In this document: one piece after another, positions 45,201 to 53,114 of the stretch
How the letters are laid out: each line of letters opens with the position of its first letter
Numbering within the stretch: position 1 is the stretch's first letter
Assembly: GCA_016787225.1 (NCBI GenBank)
Contig: JAEUUY010000030.1
Location: forward strand, 1-64,000
Source: Chitinophagales bacterium
GTDB taxonomy: Bacteria > Bacteroidota > Bacteroidia > Chitinophagales > JADJOU01
Reading direction: 5' to 3'
Length of the DNA stretch: 64,000 nt
The notes under the pieces: generated by a model
What the model saw: only the letters and a program-made list of their open reading frames with translations
The model's database searches: none
What the model was told of the DNA's origin: nothing
Program-made: the position numbers and the translations under genes

Positions 45201-47313
45201 AAGCATACCCGTATTGGTATAAGGCGGCATCTAATGCAGTATTGGTTGTAGCTATAAAGCCTATTGCGCCTTTATCCTTCAAATTAATAAAACTCTCAGA
45301 ATACGATAAACCACCTCCATAGAAGAAGCCAGAATTACAACCGTTTGCCAAGAAAATTGGGTATTTGCCTTTATTAGTAAAGGTGGTAGGCTCTCCAATG
45401 CCCACATCAAATATCGTAGCGGAGGAGTGTCCAAAAAATGTAATAAGACCGACTCCATTATTTATTCTATTTGTTAAATCTACTGAGGTGACATCTTCTG
45501 AAATGTCTGGGCCATTTTTAAAAACTGAAAAAGCTTTTGATCCGTAAAGAGTGTCATTTGCTAAAGCTTCATAAGCTCTTAAATTAGCTCTGTAATCTGC
45601 TTGTTGTTCTGCTCCAGTTCCTCCACCTAAATGCACTACCCATTTCATGTATTCTTTCTTATTAGGGTTTTGGTCTAAATCAGAAGTTGCGTAATACTCC
45701 GCATTATACTCCTTGAGCTTATCCAAATAGTTTTTTACTGTTTGACCATTCGTAACAGCCAATCTACCAATGCCTAAGAATTGGATATCTGATCCATCCA
45801 TAGTTCCATAATGATAATCTGACAGCGCATGACCGAAGGACGGTATGAAATTGTTATTATAATTTGCTCCTACAGAGCTAAACAAACTATTCGCTGCAAA
45901 TCCTTTACCTACAAGCATTGCATGCTTGGGCTTTTCTCCACCCCATAATTGAGACCATTGAATAAATTTACGAATAGCTAAAGGGTGCTTTGGTTGACCA
46001 TAACCAAAAAACTCTTGCAATTCGTCCGTGTAGGCGACCACTACTTGAAATGATCCACCTGCGACAGACTCCTTATACACTTTGTATTGCTGAATAATAT
46101 CTGCTCCACTAGAGTCAAACTGCATAGCTCTATTTGCAATCAAAAGAAAATTTCCCCTCTGATTTAATAGATTAGAAAAATTATACTTGCTTATAGGTGG
46201 CAAAGTTAACAATGAAGCTTGATGAGCAATATGGAGTAAACTATTAGCACCTTGCATATTTGCTAGAAATCGATGCGAGGACGAGGCTTGATGAATCGCT
46301 CTCGTATTATTAATCAAATCATACAGCACTACTTCATTACTTGAATTATAATTTGAGATTTGAAAACGGACAGAACCAGAAGAAACAGGTAGTGAAAAAC
46401 TAAATTGGTTCAATCCGCTAAAATTAAAATCTCTTGGATAAGTCAAGGAGGCAAAACCGAGACAATAACCATGATTGTTTGGTATAAGTGGAGTTATTGT
46501 CAAACTAGTCGAGTTCGATGTTATATTACTAGCTGCTACTTCCACATCAAAATTAACCAATGTACTTCCTGATGCATTTTGAGTTCCCACATTGATACCA
46601 TTCATCTTAAATTCAAGATTATGGTTAGCTTCATTTCTAGCAAATAGTCTCGCCTTAAGCTTAGCGTTCAATCCAGCAGTGTTAATAAAACTAGGTGTTG
46701 TAAAATTTAAACTAGTATAAGCATTCGTTCCCCAGCCTTCACCAATGTCATATGAAGGTCTCACGGAATATTGAGTAGCCGAATAATACCATCTTCGACC
46801 ATCGCTATAAGCCACTTTATATTGATTTAGAGCCAAACCAATACAATAATCAAGATAAGGGTTACTAATACTTGTCGTATCATTGGTTAACTGAATTATA
46901 CGCAAATTAGACCCAGTTCTCAAAGTTAGGAAATAATAATTGGTATCTTTGAAAAGGCTGGCATAAGGATTTAAAACATGATTTGAATCAGCATACAATC
47001 TCTTATCTACATCTGCATCGAGTCTTTTGCCATAAAACTCAATAAAGTCTGCTGAATTAGGGGTACTAGTCCAAGAAAGATAAATAGGTACTTGTCTACC
47101 ATTATTGTAAATGCAGATCTCACTAGCTGCAGCATTAGCTATTTCGGGACAATTTGTCTGAAGGAACGAATACGGAATTCTATAAATGCCCGTGACGGAT
47201 AATGGAATTTTATAATGCGGTTTTGAAATATCAATCCACTCATGACCATAAGGTGCTTGACCATTTGTTATTAACCCTAAAATTGTACATATTAGAAGTA
47301 AAATTTTCTTCAT
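42277..47313 (-). CDS. porU: Type IX secretion sortase PorU (C25 peptidase)
   Basis: The 1678-residue protein has a signal peptide (ends NGQA), an N-terminal PorU-type beta domain and a C25 gingipain-like peptidase domain with catalytic His in FFGHSSATIF (about residue 627) and Cys in LANGCNSGFF (about residue 657). A CARDB-like segment follows near 770-850. Long beta-rich regions lead to a C-terminal FlgD/Por-secretion-tail-like domain (MNYPNPFTTST ... NGVYLYKVTVKN). PorU removes the C-terminal signal of T9SS cargo on the cell surface and attaches the cargo. It is longer than the usual 1,100-1,300 residues. The PorV/PorQ-like gene lies 4 bp upstream. Confidence 0.9.
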   Translation of the reverse strand: MKKILLLICTILGLITNGQAPYGHEWIDISKPHYKIPLSVTGIYRIPYSFLQTNCPEIANAAASEICIYNNGRQVPIYLSWTSTPNSADFIEFYGKRLDADVDKRLYADSNHVLNPYASLFKDTNYYFLTLRTGSNLRIIQLTNDTTSISNPYLDYCIGLALNQYKVAYSDGRRWYYSATQYSVRPSYDIGEGWGTNAYTSLNFTTPSFINTAGLNAKLKARLFARNEANHNLEFKMNGINVGTQNASGSTLVNFDVEVAASNITSNSTSLTITPLIPNNHGYCLGFASLTYPRDFNFSGLNQFSFSLPVSSGSVRFQISNYNSSNEVVLYDLINNTRAIHQASSSHRFLANMQGANSLLHIAHQASLLTLPPISKYNFSNLLNQRGNFLLIANRAMQFDSSGADIIQQYKVYKESVAGGSFQVVVAYTDELQEFFGYGQPKHPLAIRKFIQWSQLWGGEKPKHAMLVGKGFAANSLFSSVGANYNNNFIPSFGHALSDYHYGTMDGSDIQFLGIGRLAVTNGQTVKNYLDKLKEYNAEYYATSDLDQNPNKKEYMKWVVHLGGGTGAEQQADYRANLRAYEALANDTLYGSKAFSVFKNGPDISEDVTSVDLTNRINNGVGLITFFGHSSATIFDVGIGEPTTFTNKGKYPIFLANGCNSGFFYGGGLSYSESFINLKDKGAIGFIATTNTALDAALYQYGYAFYEQLTRNSYNSTIGQVAKNASASLLSSGNVNYLNTTFMEFNLNGDPSVPMTQYSKPDYYIDASSVIFPAYNLNTTIDTFPIKIIVQNLGKAINGNIKVKVERINNGNSAIYEKIVSAPIFKDTFILSIPIRDQNFGLGINSFNIKIDADETYSEISEANNEIKNIGNLLIENDDIIPIFPYEYSIVSTNTAKLIAMSTLINRPTRSYVFQIDTSEDFNSTSLRTFKSDATNESIISWQPSLVFQDSMVYYWRVSKDSLPGQGYRWNNSSFVYIPNQPLGGWNQSHYYQYLDNTYKNIILNSTRRFQFVNDVKSISFKINGSNNVYDTEWYLNNARQAVLREAGRMTNGIFVIWIDGKSGIARQSMDSNYGSRIWGSYGSIQFGYPGLPREGFVFQDTGLTPANHPMPNTPWSTVLLSFINQVPDGDYLIFYSNKRPVYPAWSADLKSYFFNAGFSNLQQLVDGTVVAPFIFGYRKNTPSFPIYQKLGINYTGFTTGDMFINGSWKEGYKESVSAGPARKWQTLSYKIEPTEMASQDINSIELYGIRANKQRELLKTFNSLTLDTNIDWINSNTYRNLQLKLNTKDEINRTPTQLKFWRIYYEDIGEIAMNNSANLIPKMKDTIDNGETMKLNFGIETLNSKNFDSVSYRITISQGSQSKQIIGKTAPIAGNTFSLIERNLSMNDYFEGLNLVSYEINPSNFDYQIEKYDQNNFTKSSFFVKSDIENPLLDVTFDGVHIINNELVSSSPNIRISLKDENKYLLLNDTSLINLYLRYPDGSQRPIHFSQTDVSYTLASTSMNRAEINYKPTLVDGTYQLIVKDRDRAGNSSSPNGSFNYKISFQVITKNQVSHFMNYPNPFTTSTQFVFTLTGSKIPDFIKIQIISIRGQVVKEIFKEDLGPLKLGVNRTQYAWDGKDQYGDLLANGVYLYKVTVKNNGEDIPMMDENDFKSINKSSKNLGQYFKDGWGKMVIIR

Positions 47314-47317
47314 AGGC

Positions 47318-48481
47318 CTAATCTAATTTTACTGGAACATTATCGGTATTGACCGGAGAGCTTGGATTAGATGGACTACTTTCTGGTGCAACATTTGGTC
47401 TGCTATATCTATCTTTTTTCTTGAATCTGTATGACAAGGAGAATACATGTGAGTACAGACCTATCCCTGCATTGGCTACATTGTTATAACTATAATCAAT
47501 ATCAAATTGATTGAGTCTAAAGCCTGCTCCAACAGAGGGAATAAAACTTAAATAATCTTCGCCGAGATCGTTCACTGCCTTCGTAAAATTATTCAATCCA
47601 AATCTTATAAAGGCAATGTTATATATTCCAAATTCCCCACCTAATGATACATCTGCGCTAACCGGACCTGGCAGAAGCACATTGCGCTTTTCTGTGAAAA
47701 CTGTAATCTTAGCCATAGGAGAAAACTTTAATTGTTTACCATTACCAAATAAAAAATTATATTGACCACCAAAATGTATACTAGGCAAAGTTATCTCACT
47801 AGATGATGTTGGAATTTCATTACCTGTAGCAGCAAACACCTTTTTAGTAGAATCATCGAAAGAAAAATTCCAACTTGAAAAAGTAGTAGTAATATCCTGA
47901 AGAAAAACGCCAAAACTATACTTATCGGAAGTATATTGTGCTCCTGCATCTATCCCAAATCCCCAAGCGCCTGCAAAACTTCCATAATCGCGCTTTATAA
48001 TTTTTACATTGCCTCCAAAACTCAATCCTTGAGTATCTCGTACTCTTTTACCAAAACTTAAAAAAAGCGCCATATCAGAAACGGAAAAAGAGCTTATTCT
48101 ATCATAATTGATACTGCCGTCGGGGTTATACAATTGAATGGTATTGGGGATATTATCTATTCCGAAACGTATCAAACTAACTCCGATATTTTGCCGATAC
48201 TTTAAAGGAAAAATCACGCCTGCATAATCAAAATTAGCAATACCAGCAAAATAGGAATTGTGCATAGCTGAAACTGCTACTCGATCGAACGCTCCGACTC
48301 CTGCTGGGTTATAAAAAACAGTAGCGGGGTCTGACTCTGAGCTTACCAGTGACCCACCTGTTCCCAGATACTTTCCTCCCACACCTATTTTCAAAAACTC
48401 ATTAGAATATTTTCGAACAGCCTGACTGCTTAAATCCGAAAAACCAAAAATCAAGCACCAAATCAATAATAATCGCCTCAC
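47318..48481 (-). CDS. PorV/PorQ-family outer-membrane protein
   Basis: The 387-residue barrel has a signal peptide ending at LSSQ and the family N-terminal pattern FLKIGVGGKYLGTGGSLV ... DPATVFYNPAG, then alternating barrel strands and a short Pro/Ser-rich tail ending VKLD. PorV escorts cargo at the outer membrane and works with PorU, whose gene lies 4 bp downstream. The classical PorV start pattern is not seen, so only the family is claimed. The start is GTG overlapping the previous stop as GTGA. Confidence 0.8.
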   Translation of the reverse strand: MRRLLLIWCLIFGFSDLSSQAVRKYSNEFLKIGVGGKYLGTGGSLVSSESDPATVFYNPAGVGAFDRVAVSAMHNSYFAGIANFDYAGVIFPLKYRQNIGVSLIRFGIDNIPNTIQLYNPDGSINYDRISSFSVSDMALFLSFGKRVRDTQGLSFGGNVKIIKRDYGSFAGAWGFGIDAGAQYTSDKYSFGVFLQDITTTFSSWNFSFDDSTKKVFAATGNEIPTSSSEITLPSIHFGGQYNFLFGNGKQLKFSPMAKITVFTEKRNVLLPGPVSADVSLGGEFGIYNIAFIRFGLNNFTKAVNDLGEDYLSFIPSVGAGFRLNQFDIDYSYNNVANAGIGLYSHVFSLSYRFKKKDRYSRPNVAPESSPSNPSSPVNTDNVPVKLD

Positions 48482-49155
48482 GCTATCTCTTTATGTTTAA
48501 GTATACTATCAAATACTTCATCAAAGTCAATCTCATTTTTCATCTTTCTTATGATCTCAGTAAACTTATCTACCATCAAATCATTGTATTCCCATTGGCT
48601 AATTTTCCCTGACACCATATGAAGCGATTTCACCAAATTACAATCAACTTTATAAAAATTTAAAAATCTTCTATTTAAAAATCTATTAAACGACTCCAAA
48701 AATACTTGAATATCGTTAATTTCTCCAATTATTTTGGTTAGGAACGAATTTAGGACACCAATATCAGCAACTTCTAAATGGTTATAAATTTCATAAACTA
48801 TATTTGGGAAACGCTGAATAATTAAATGGTCCAAAATTAACTCGTATAATACATGTGATATCAAATACTTTCTTTTTAAATTAGATAAGCATGGATCCTT
48901 TTTCATTTCTTCCTCTATTCTCTGCATACCATGTTTAAAAAAGGTAGATTCGTGAAAGAATATATCATCACTATAATGAACTGTAATTCCTCTCCAAATT
49001 TCTTCCTCCTCTATAGAAAGTTTAGATACATCAAATCTTAAGAAAAATTTATTATGAAAATATGAAAAACGCGGAAATATATCCGGTAAAAGAACTCCTA
49101 AAGAAGAATACGCACTTTTATTTTCCAAAGAATAGAAGTGCGAGATATAATTCAT
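48478..49155 (-). CDS. Conserved helical protein, weakly ACP-phosphodiesterase-like
   Basis: The 225-residue all-helical protein starts MNYISHFYSLENKSAYSSLGVLLPDI and has WRGITVHYSDDIFFHESTFF and ISHVLYELILDHLII. The His/Asp placement (N-terminal NYxxH, an early DI, a later GI.H..D) recalls the AcpH-type ACP phosphodiesterase family, but the match is by eye and weak. It is coupled to the PorV/PorQ-like gene by a 4-bp overlap. Function is not assigned. Confidence 0.5.
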   Translation of the reverse strand: MNYISHFYSLENKSAYSSLGVLLPDIFPRFSYFHNKFFLRFDVSKLSIEEEEIWRGITVHYSDDIFFHESTFFKHGMQRIEEEMKKDPCLSNLKRKYLISHVLYELILDHLIIQRFPNIVYEIYNHLEVADIGVLNSFLTKIIGEINDIQVFLESFNRFLNRRFLNFYKVDCNLVKSLHMVSGKISQWEYNDLMVDKFTEIIRKMKNEIDFDEVFDSILKHKEIA

Positions 49156-49181
49156 CTTGTTTGAAACAGTTTTTTAATGTC

Positions 49182-50066
49182 TTATAACGAACATTTCGTC
49201 CAAAAATTGTCATCAGGACAAAGAGTGTGAAGATTAAAAGTATTATCTACAAGTTGAACTTCTTTTAGAAAATTTAGGGCTATTTCCAGTTTTGGGTAAG
49301 GAACATCCAATAAATAATTCCAATCCGTGTCTTGAATCCAGTTCTTCATATCTGACACTGAAAACTCAAAATAATTGGAAATATAATCGATAGAGTCTAG
49401 CGTATTTTGTTTGAATTTATAAGTGTAATCAGATACTAGTTTCAATAACTCAATCACTTTATCTTCATTTTCTCTTAATAAATCATCATGAACCACAATA
49501 CTAAATGAAGCCCACGGAGTAGGAATTTCGTCAATTTTTCGCAATGTGCCACTATCTAAATAGGGCTTAGTCATAAAGCGCTCCCATAAAAAAAGCCTAT
49601 TTGGATTATGATTAAACTCTTTGAGCGCACCAGAAAAATTTCCTACTTCTACAAAGTCTATATTTTTAGTTTCCCATCCTTGCCTTCGACATAATAAATA
49701 TGCCATAAGATGTGATCCGCTGCCATATCTACTAATGCAGAAAACAGGGTTTACCGCATCTTCCAACTTAAAAATCGAAGAATTCTTGCCAGTATAAATA
49801 CCCCAGTACAAAGGAGAATTGACATAGACTTGCACTATTTTCATCGGTGCTCCATCTGCTATAGCCTTAATTGCACCTTCGGTCAGTAGAATACCTATCT
49901 CGATTTGTTTTTCGCGTATTGCCTTGACTAGGTCACCTGTCCCACCTTTATAGTCTTTCCATATGAGTTCCATATTTTTAAGACTAAAAACTCCTTCGTC
50001 AATAGCCTTTCGTAAAGGAATATTAAAATGTTCAGGAACGCCACCAATATTGAAGTATGAGGTCAT
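49182..50066 (-). CDS. Ca3427-like periplasmic-binding-fold protein without signal peptide
   Basis: The 294-residue protein shows IGGVPEHFNIPLRKAIDEG near its start, then WKDYKGGTGDLVKAIREKQIEIGILLTEG. This matches the Ca3427-like branch of type 2 substrate-binding proteins, known in bacteria and fungi, which lack a transport partner. It has no signal peptide, so a cytoplasmic ligand-binding role is likely. The ATG at 50066 fits the family N-terminus; a GTG at 50099 would add 11 residues. Ligand unknown. Confidence 0.65.
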   Translation of the reverse strand: MTSYFNIGGVPEHFNIPLRKAIDEGVFSLKNMELIWKDYKGGTGDLVKAIREKQIEIGILLTEGAIKAIADGAPMKIVQVYVNSPLYWGIYTGKNSSIFKLEDAVNPVFCISRYGSGSHLMAYLLCRRQGWETKNIDFVEVGNFSGALKEFNHNPNRLFLWERFMTKPYLDSGTLRKIDEIPTPWASFSIVVHDDLLRENEDKVIELLKLVSDYTYKFKQNTLDSIDYISNYFEFSVSDMKNWIQDTDWNYLLDVPYPKLEIALNFLKEVQLVDNTFNLHTLCPDDNFWTKCSL

Positions 50067-50143
50067 ATATATCAGATCACAGCTTTCAGTTACAGTCACA
50101 GTATGACTATTTTACTGCGACTATAAACTGATTACTTTTTTAG

Positions 50144-50217
50144 TGACCCCGGAGGGATTCAAACCCCCAACCCTCAGAGCCGAAATCTGATGCGCTATTC
50201 AATTGCGCCACGGAGCC
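50144..50217 (-). tRNA. tRNA-Arg (anticodon UCG)
   Basis: The minus strand folds as a complete cloverleaf: acceptor GGCTCCG with CGGGGTC (G-U pairs at two positions), D-arm with GCGC/GCGC, anticodon stem TCAGA/TCTGA around loop TTTCGGC, and T-arm with TTTGAATCC. The anticodon is TCG, which reads CGA and likely other CGN codons. The discriminator is A, and CCA is not encoded. An exact -7 promoter box lies 13 bases upstream. Confidence 0.93.
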
Positions 50218-50229
50218 ATTTTGCGAGTG

Positions 50230-50237
50230 CAAATATA
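50230..50237 (-). promoter_or_regulatory. Bacteroidota -7 element for tRNA-Arg (TATATTTG on minus strand)
   Basis: An exact TAnnTTTG match whose expected start site is a few bases before the 5' end of the tRNA. Confidence 0.45.
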
Positions 50238-50346
50238 ATAAATATAAACCCGATTTATTCATTAGAATCTGACCCAATGAATAACGACGAGGAAAATGAA
50301 TAATTATATCTTAAAGGGTATATTAATTGATAAAATTCGCATTTTT

Positions 50347-50362
50347 ATACCATTTGTGGTAT
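50347..50362 (+). promoter_or_regulatory. Operator-like palindrome 1 of the hip operon
   Basis: ATACCA-TTTG-TGGTAT is a perfect 6-bp inverted repeat with a 4-base spacer, upstream of the -7 box. It is a likely binding site for the HipB-like dimer; a second, imperfect copy lies 41 bp downstream, about four helical turns. Confidence 0.6.
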
Positions 50363-50380
50363 TAATTAATCAAAACATTG

Positions 50381-50388
50381 TATATTTG
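50381..50388 (+). promoter_or_regulatory. Bacteroidota -7 element of the hip operon (TATATTTG)
   Basis: An exact TAnnTTTG match, 27 bases before the hipB ATG at 50408. A TTTG at 50353-50356, inside palindrome 1, may act as the -33 element at a slightly long spacing. Confidence 0.5.
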
Positions 50389-50403
50389 TACCATAAATGA
50401 TAT
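50388..50403 (+). promoter_or_regulatory. Operator-like palindrome 2 of the hip operon
   Basis: GTACCATAAATGATAT matches palindrome 1 at 11 of 16 positions, keeping both arm cores (TACCAT and ATGxTAT-like). It overlaps the predicted transcription start, as expected for an autorepressor site. Confidence 0.45.
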
Positions 50404-50407
50404 AAGT

Positions 50408-50638
50408 ATGAAAGAAAATCTAACCAATTTAAGTTTACATATCAAACAAAAACGGAAACAAAACAAGCTAACTCAGCCAGAACTGGCTATGAAAGCTGGT
50501 GTAGGACTGCGGTTTGTTAGGGATCTGGAACAAGGCAAATTGTCCTTACGAATGGATAAAGTAAACGACGTACTCCGACTATTTGGCGAGGAATTAGGTC
50601 CAGTGCATATGAATAGAGAAAAATTATTAAATAAATAA
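50408..50638 (+). CDS. hipB: HipB-like XRE-family antitoxin/repressor
   Basis: The 76-residue protein is a single helix-turn-helix domain: IKQKRKQNKLTQPELAMKAG, then VGLRFVRDLEQGK. This is the XRE/HipB type, which binds the toxin promoter as a dimer. The ATG at 50408 is preferred to a TTG at 50378, because it leaves the -7 box and the second palindrome outside the gene. It is followed 2 bp later by the HipS-like gene. Confidence 0.88.
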   Translation: MKENLTNLSLHIKQKRKQNKLTQPELAMKAGVGLRFVRDLEQGKLSLRMDKVNDVLRLFGEELGPVHMNREKLLNK

Positions 50639-50640
50639 AT

Positions 50641-50967
50641 ATGAATAGGAGTGGAAAAGTCTTATATAAAAATAAGTACTGTGGTATCATTTATGAAAAT
50701 GAAGAGGGGTATTATTTTCAATATGATGAAGACTATTTAAAAGCTGAAAAATCAGAGCCAATTAGTATGACAATGCCACTGCAGGCTGAAACTTATGAAA
50801 GCAAAACGCTCTTTTCTTTCTTTGATGGTCTCATACCAGAAGGTTGGCTGCTCGATATAGTAGAAAAAAATTGGAAGATAAATTATAGAGATAGAATGGG
50901 TCTCCTGCTGACGTGCTGTCAAGATACCATAGGAGCTATAAGTGTAATCAAAAATGAAGAATTATAA
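50641..50967 (+). CDS. HipA N-terminal-domain protein (HipS-like)
   Basis: The 108-residue protein corresponds only to the N-terminal subdomain of HipA: GKVLYKNKYCGIIYENEEG, FSFFDGLIPEGWLLD, and a terminal DTIGAISVI. In the tripartite HipBST system of E. coli O127 this fragment is a separate protein, HipS, which neutralises the kinase HipT, reportedly through a tryptophan that enters the active site. Trp69 in PEGWLL is the likely counterpart here. It overlaps the kinase gene by 14 bp. The antitoxin role is inferred by analogy. Confidence 0.85.
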   Translation: MNRSGKVLYKNKYCGIIYENEEGYYFQYDEDYLKAEKSEPISMTMPLQAETYESKTLFSFFDGLIPEGWLLDIVEKNWKINYRDRMGLLLTCCQDTIGAISVIKNEEL

Positions 50968-51976
50968 GAAGAAATTTTTAGCAAGAAACCAAAACGCAGA
51001 GCGTGTAGAAGAGGCTGCTTTATTTTATGGGAGACGCTGTCTGCATTGCTATGAGCCATTGCATGAGCAAGATACCTACTTGCATCAAGCATGCAATAAA
51101 CGCTTTTATGGACAGCTGCATACGCCACAATTAAAATATAAACTTTCAAATCTCCAAGACCTCGCGACACAAGTGATACAAAGTCAAATGGCAGTCACAG
51201 GCGTACAAGCGAAGGTATCGCTAAGTTTGCATCGAAAAGAAGATAAAAATTGGGTCAAAAAACTAACTATAGTAGGACTCTATGGCGACTACATATTAAA
51301 GCCACCTTCCGAGTTTTATAAGCAGCTCCCCGAGCTAGAGAGTGCGACTATGCATATGGCGAATGTATGCGGTATAGCCACAGTTCCGCATAGCCTTATC
51401 TATCTCGAGGATGGGACACTCTGCTATATAACTAAGCGTGTGGACAGAACACGTCAGGGTAAGCTGCATATGGAAGACATGTGCCAGCTCTGCGAACGCA
51501 TGACCGAAGACAAATACAAGGGCAGTCATGAACAAGTCGCTAAGCTAATATTGAAATACTCCTCATCGCCACTTCTTGATGTCAGTAATTTTTATGAGCA
51601 AGTATTGTTTAGTTTCTTCACTGGAAATGCTGATATGCATTTGAAAAATTTTTCCCTCTTGGAAAAAGAAGGACAGGGTATGAGTCTCAGTCCAGCTTAT
51701 GATTTAGTCCCAACTGCCCTAGTCAATCCCAAAGATCCTGAAGAGCTCGCCCTTACACTCAATGGCAAAAAGCGAAAATTGAACTACAATGACTTTCTCT
51801 CTGCCTTTGAGAATAGTGGACTTGGGAAAAAAGTTCTTGACAATACCCTCGAGTTATTTCAATACGCTCTACCTGAAATGAAAACCGTCATAGATAAAAG
51901 TTTTATGACTAGTGAACTGAAGTTAGAATACCAAAAAACTCTAAAGCATAGGTATAAGCAATTGGGGATAGGATAA
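50954..51976 (+). CDS. HipA-family Ser/Thr kinase toxin (HipT-like)
   Basis: The 340-residue protein has a short N-terminal cysteine/histidine cluster (CLHC ... HQAC), a Gly-rich ATP loop VTGVQAKVSLSL (residues 81-92), the catalytic-loop motif GNADMHLKNFS near residue 225 and the metal-binding SPAYDLVPT. It lacks the HipA N-terminal subdomain, which is the separate gene before it. HipA kinases inactivate glutamyl-tRNA synthetase; HipT of E. coli O127 targets TrpS. The target here is unknown. The gene is visibly richer in G+C than its surroundings (33 of 60 bases at 51301-51360). Confidence 0.88.
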   Translation: MKNYKKKFLARNQNAERVEEAALFYGRRCLHCYEPLHEQDTYLHQACNKRFYGQLHTPQLKYKLSNLQDLATQVIQSQMAVTGVQAKVSLSLHRKEDKNWVKKLTIVGLYGDYILKPPSEFYKQLPELESATMHMANVCGIATVPHSLIYLEDGTLCYITKRVDRTRQGKLHMEDMCQLCERMTEDKYKGSHEQVAKLILKYSSSPLLDVSNFYEQVLFSFFTGNADMHLKNFSLLEKEGQGMSLSPAYDLVPTALVNPKDPEELALTLNGKKRKLNYNDFLSAFENSGLGKKVLDNTLELFQYALPEMKTVIDKSFMTSELKLEYQKTLKHRYKQLGIG

Positions 51977-52001
51977 TATGTTTTTTTACTTTTAGTAATC
52001 A

Positions 52002-53099
52002 CTAAAAACTTTTACTATAACTCAATTGTATATTTTGAGTCATGAATGGTTTGGTCAGATTTGAGAATAAGTCGGCGTTTAGCGTAAATCTATGAGTGAC
52101 GTAGATATCTTTAATTAGTTTTAGCTTGGTGATAAACAAACCGTCAGCCACTGCATTATTCAAGAATCCTTGCTTATAATCACTCGATAGGGTCAAACGC
52201 CATTGAAAGTTTAGCCATTCCTTAATTTGTTTATCAAACCAAAGATTCAGTTCGACTCCTTCTTTACGGATGATTCCTTTCTTATATTGTCCACCAGCCA
52301 AGGTATCCGTAATATAAATGCCTTTGGAGCTAATCTCTGAATTAGTTACCCCATATAGCTCTGCAGAGAATGGCGATATAGAAATTCTAAAATCATCGTT
52401 TACATTATACTTAATCCCAGGAGCTAAATTAATGATAAAAGGGCTCAATGGAGAGCGAATACGACCTAGTCCTGTAATGTCAGCAAAATAATTACCATCA
52501 AAAGTATGAAATAGTGAAGTACTAAACTTTGTTATCAAATTAACATTCCACTTATTCTTTTCTGTAAAGCCTATAGACCAATCATGCAGCGTCATCAACT
52601 CATCTTGACCATTTTGAAAATGATTGGTATCTAACAGACCATCTTTCTGCACAGACCATACATAGTGCAGTTCATTAGATAGACTAATCTTTGAAGTTGG
52701 TTTATTGTATCTATGAGTAAAGTCTAAGCCAATATTAAATGCCAGTCCAGTTTTGTCTGGAGTACCTGCTGTATTATTCCATTCAAATATAGAACCTAAC
52801 ATTAACCCTAGGTTGGTATTAAACTGATGATATTTTTCCTTAGGTTTATCATTCATTGCAGTTTTGGTTGAGGTATCTGAAGGATAGATATTGGACGGTT
52901 CATAGCTATTTTTTGCGTGCAAACTATCTAGCGTTTGCTCTTTTAACACTATCTGATAATTTTTACCAAAACTATCCCTACAGAAAAGAGTTTTATGCTC
53001 ACCTTTCATAACCATACTATCAATCTTATGAATCACGATTTGACTAGATAATTGAATGCTTGTAGCAAGGACCAAAAAAGTATATATTGTTTTTTTCAT
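52002..53099 (-). CDS. DUF3078-like outer-membrane protein
   Basis: The 365-residue protein has a signal peptide ending near LSSQ, a short polar linker, then a beta-barrel-like body beginning NTNLGLMLGSIFEWNN, with repeated alternating strands and a terminal LSYSKSF. The SNELHYVWSVQKDG segment and overall plan fit DUF3078 proteins of Bacteroidota. It is expected in the outer membrane. It lies 15 bp after the preceding lipoprotein gene, so both share its upstream signals. Function unknown. Confidence 0.65.
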   Translation of the reverse strand: MKKTIYTFLVLATSIQLSSQIVIHKIDSMVMKGEHKTLFCRDSFGKNYQIVLKEQTLDSLHAKNSYEPSNIYPSDTSTKTAMNDKPKEKYHQFNTNLGLMLGSIFEWNNTAGTPDKTGLAFNIGLDFTHRYNKPTSKISLSNELHYVWSVQKDGLLDTNHFQNGQDELMTLHDWSIGFTEKNKWNVNLITKFSTSLFHTFDGNYFADITGLGRIRSPLSPFIINLAPGIKYNVNDDFRISISPFSAELYGVTNSEISSKGIYITDTLAGGQYKKGIIRKEGVELNLWFDKQIKEWLNFQWRLTLSSDYKQGFLNNAVADGLFITKLKLIKDIYVTHRFTLNADLFSNLTKPFMTQNIQLSYSKSF

Positions 53100-53114
53100 G
53101 AGTTTTATAAATTC

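Noticed and set aside
50144-50377. tRNA-Arg as integration site for the Hip operon
   Set aside because: Integrases usually use the 3' end of a tRNA. The Hip operon lies on the 5' side, no integrase gene is present, and no repeat of the tRNA end was seen.
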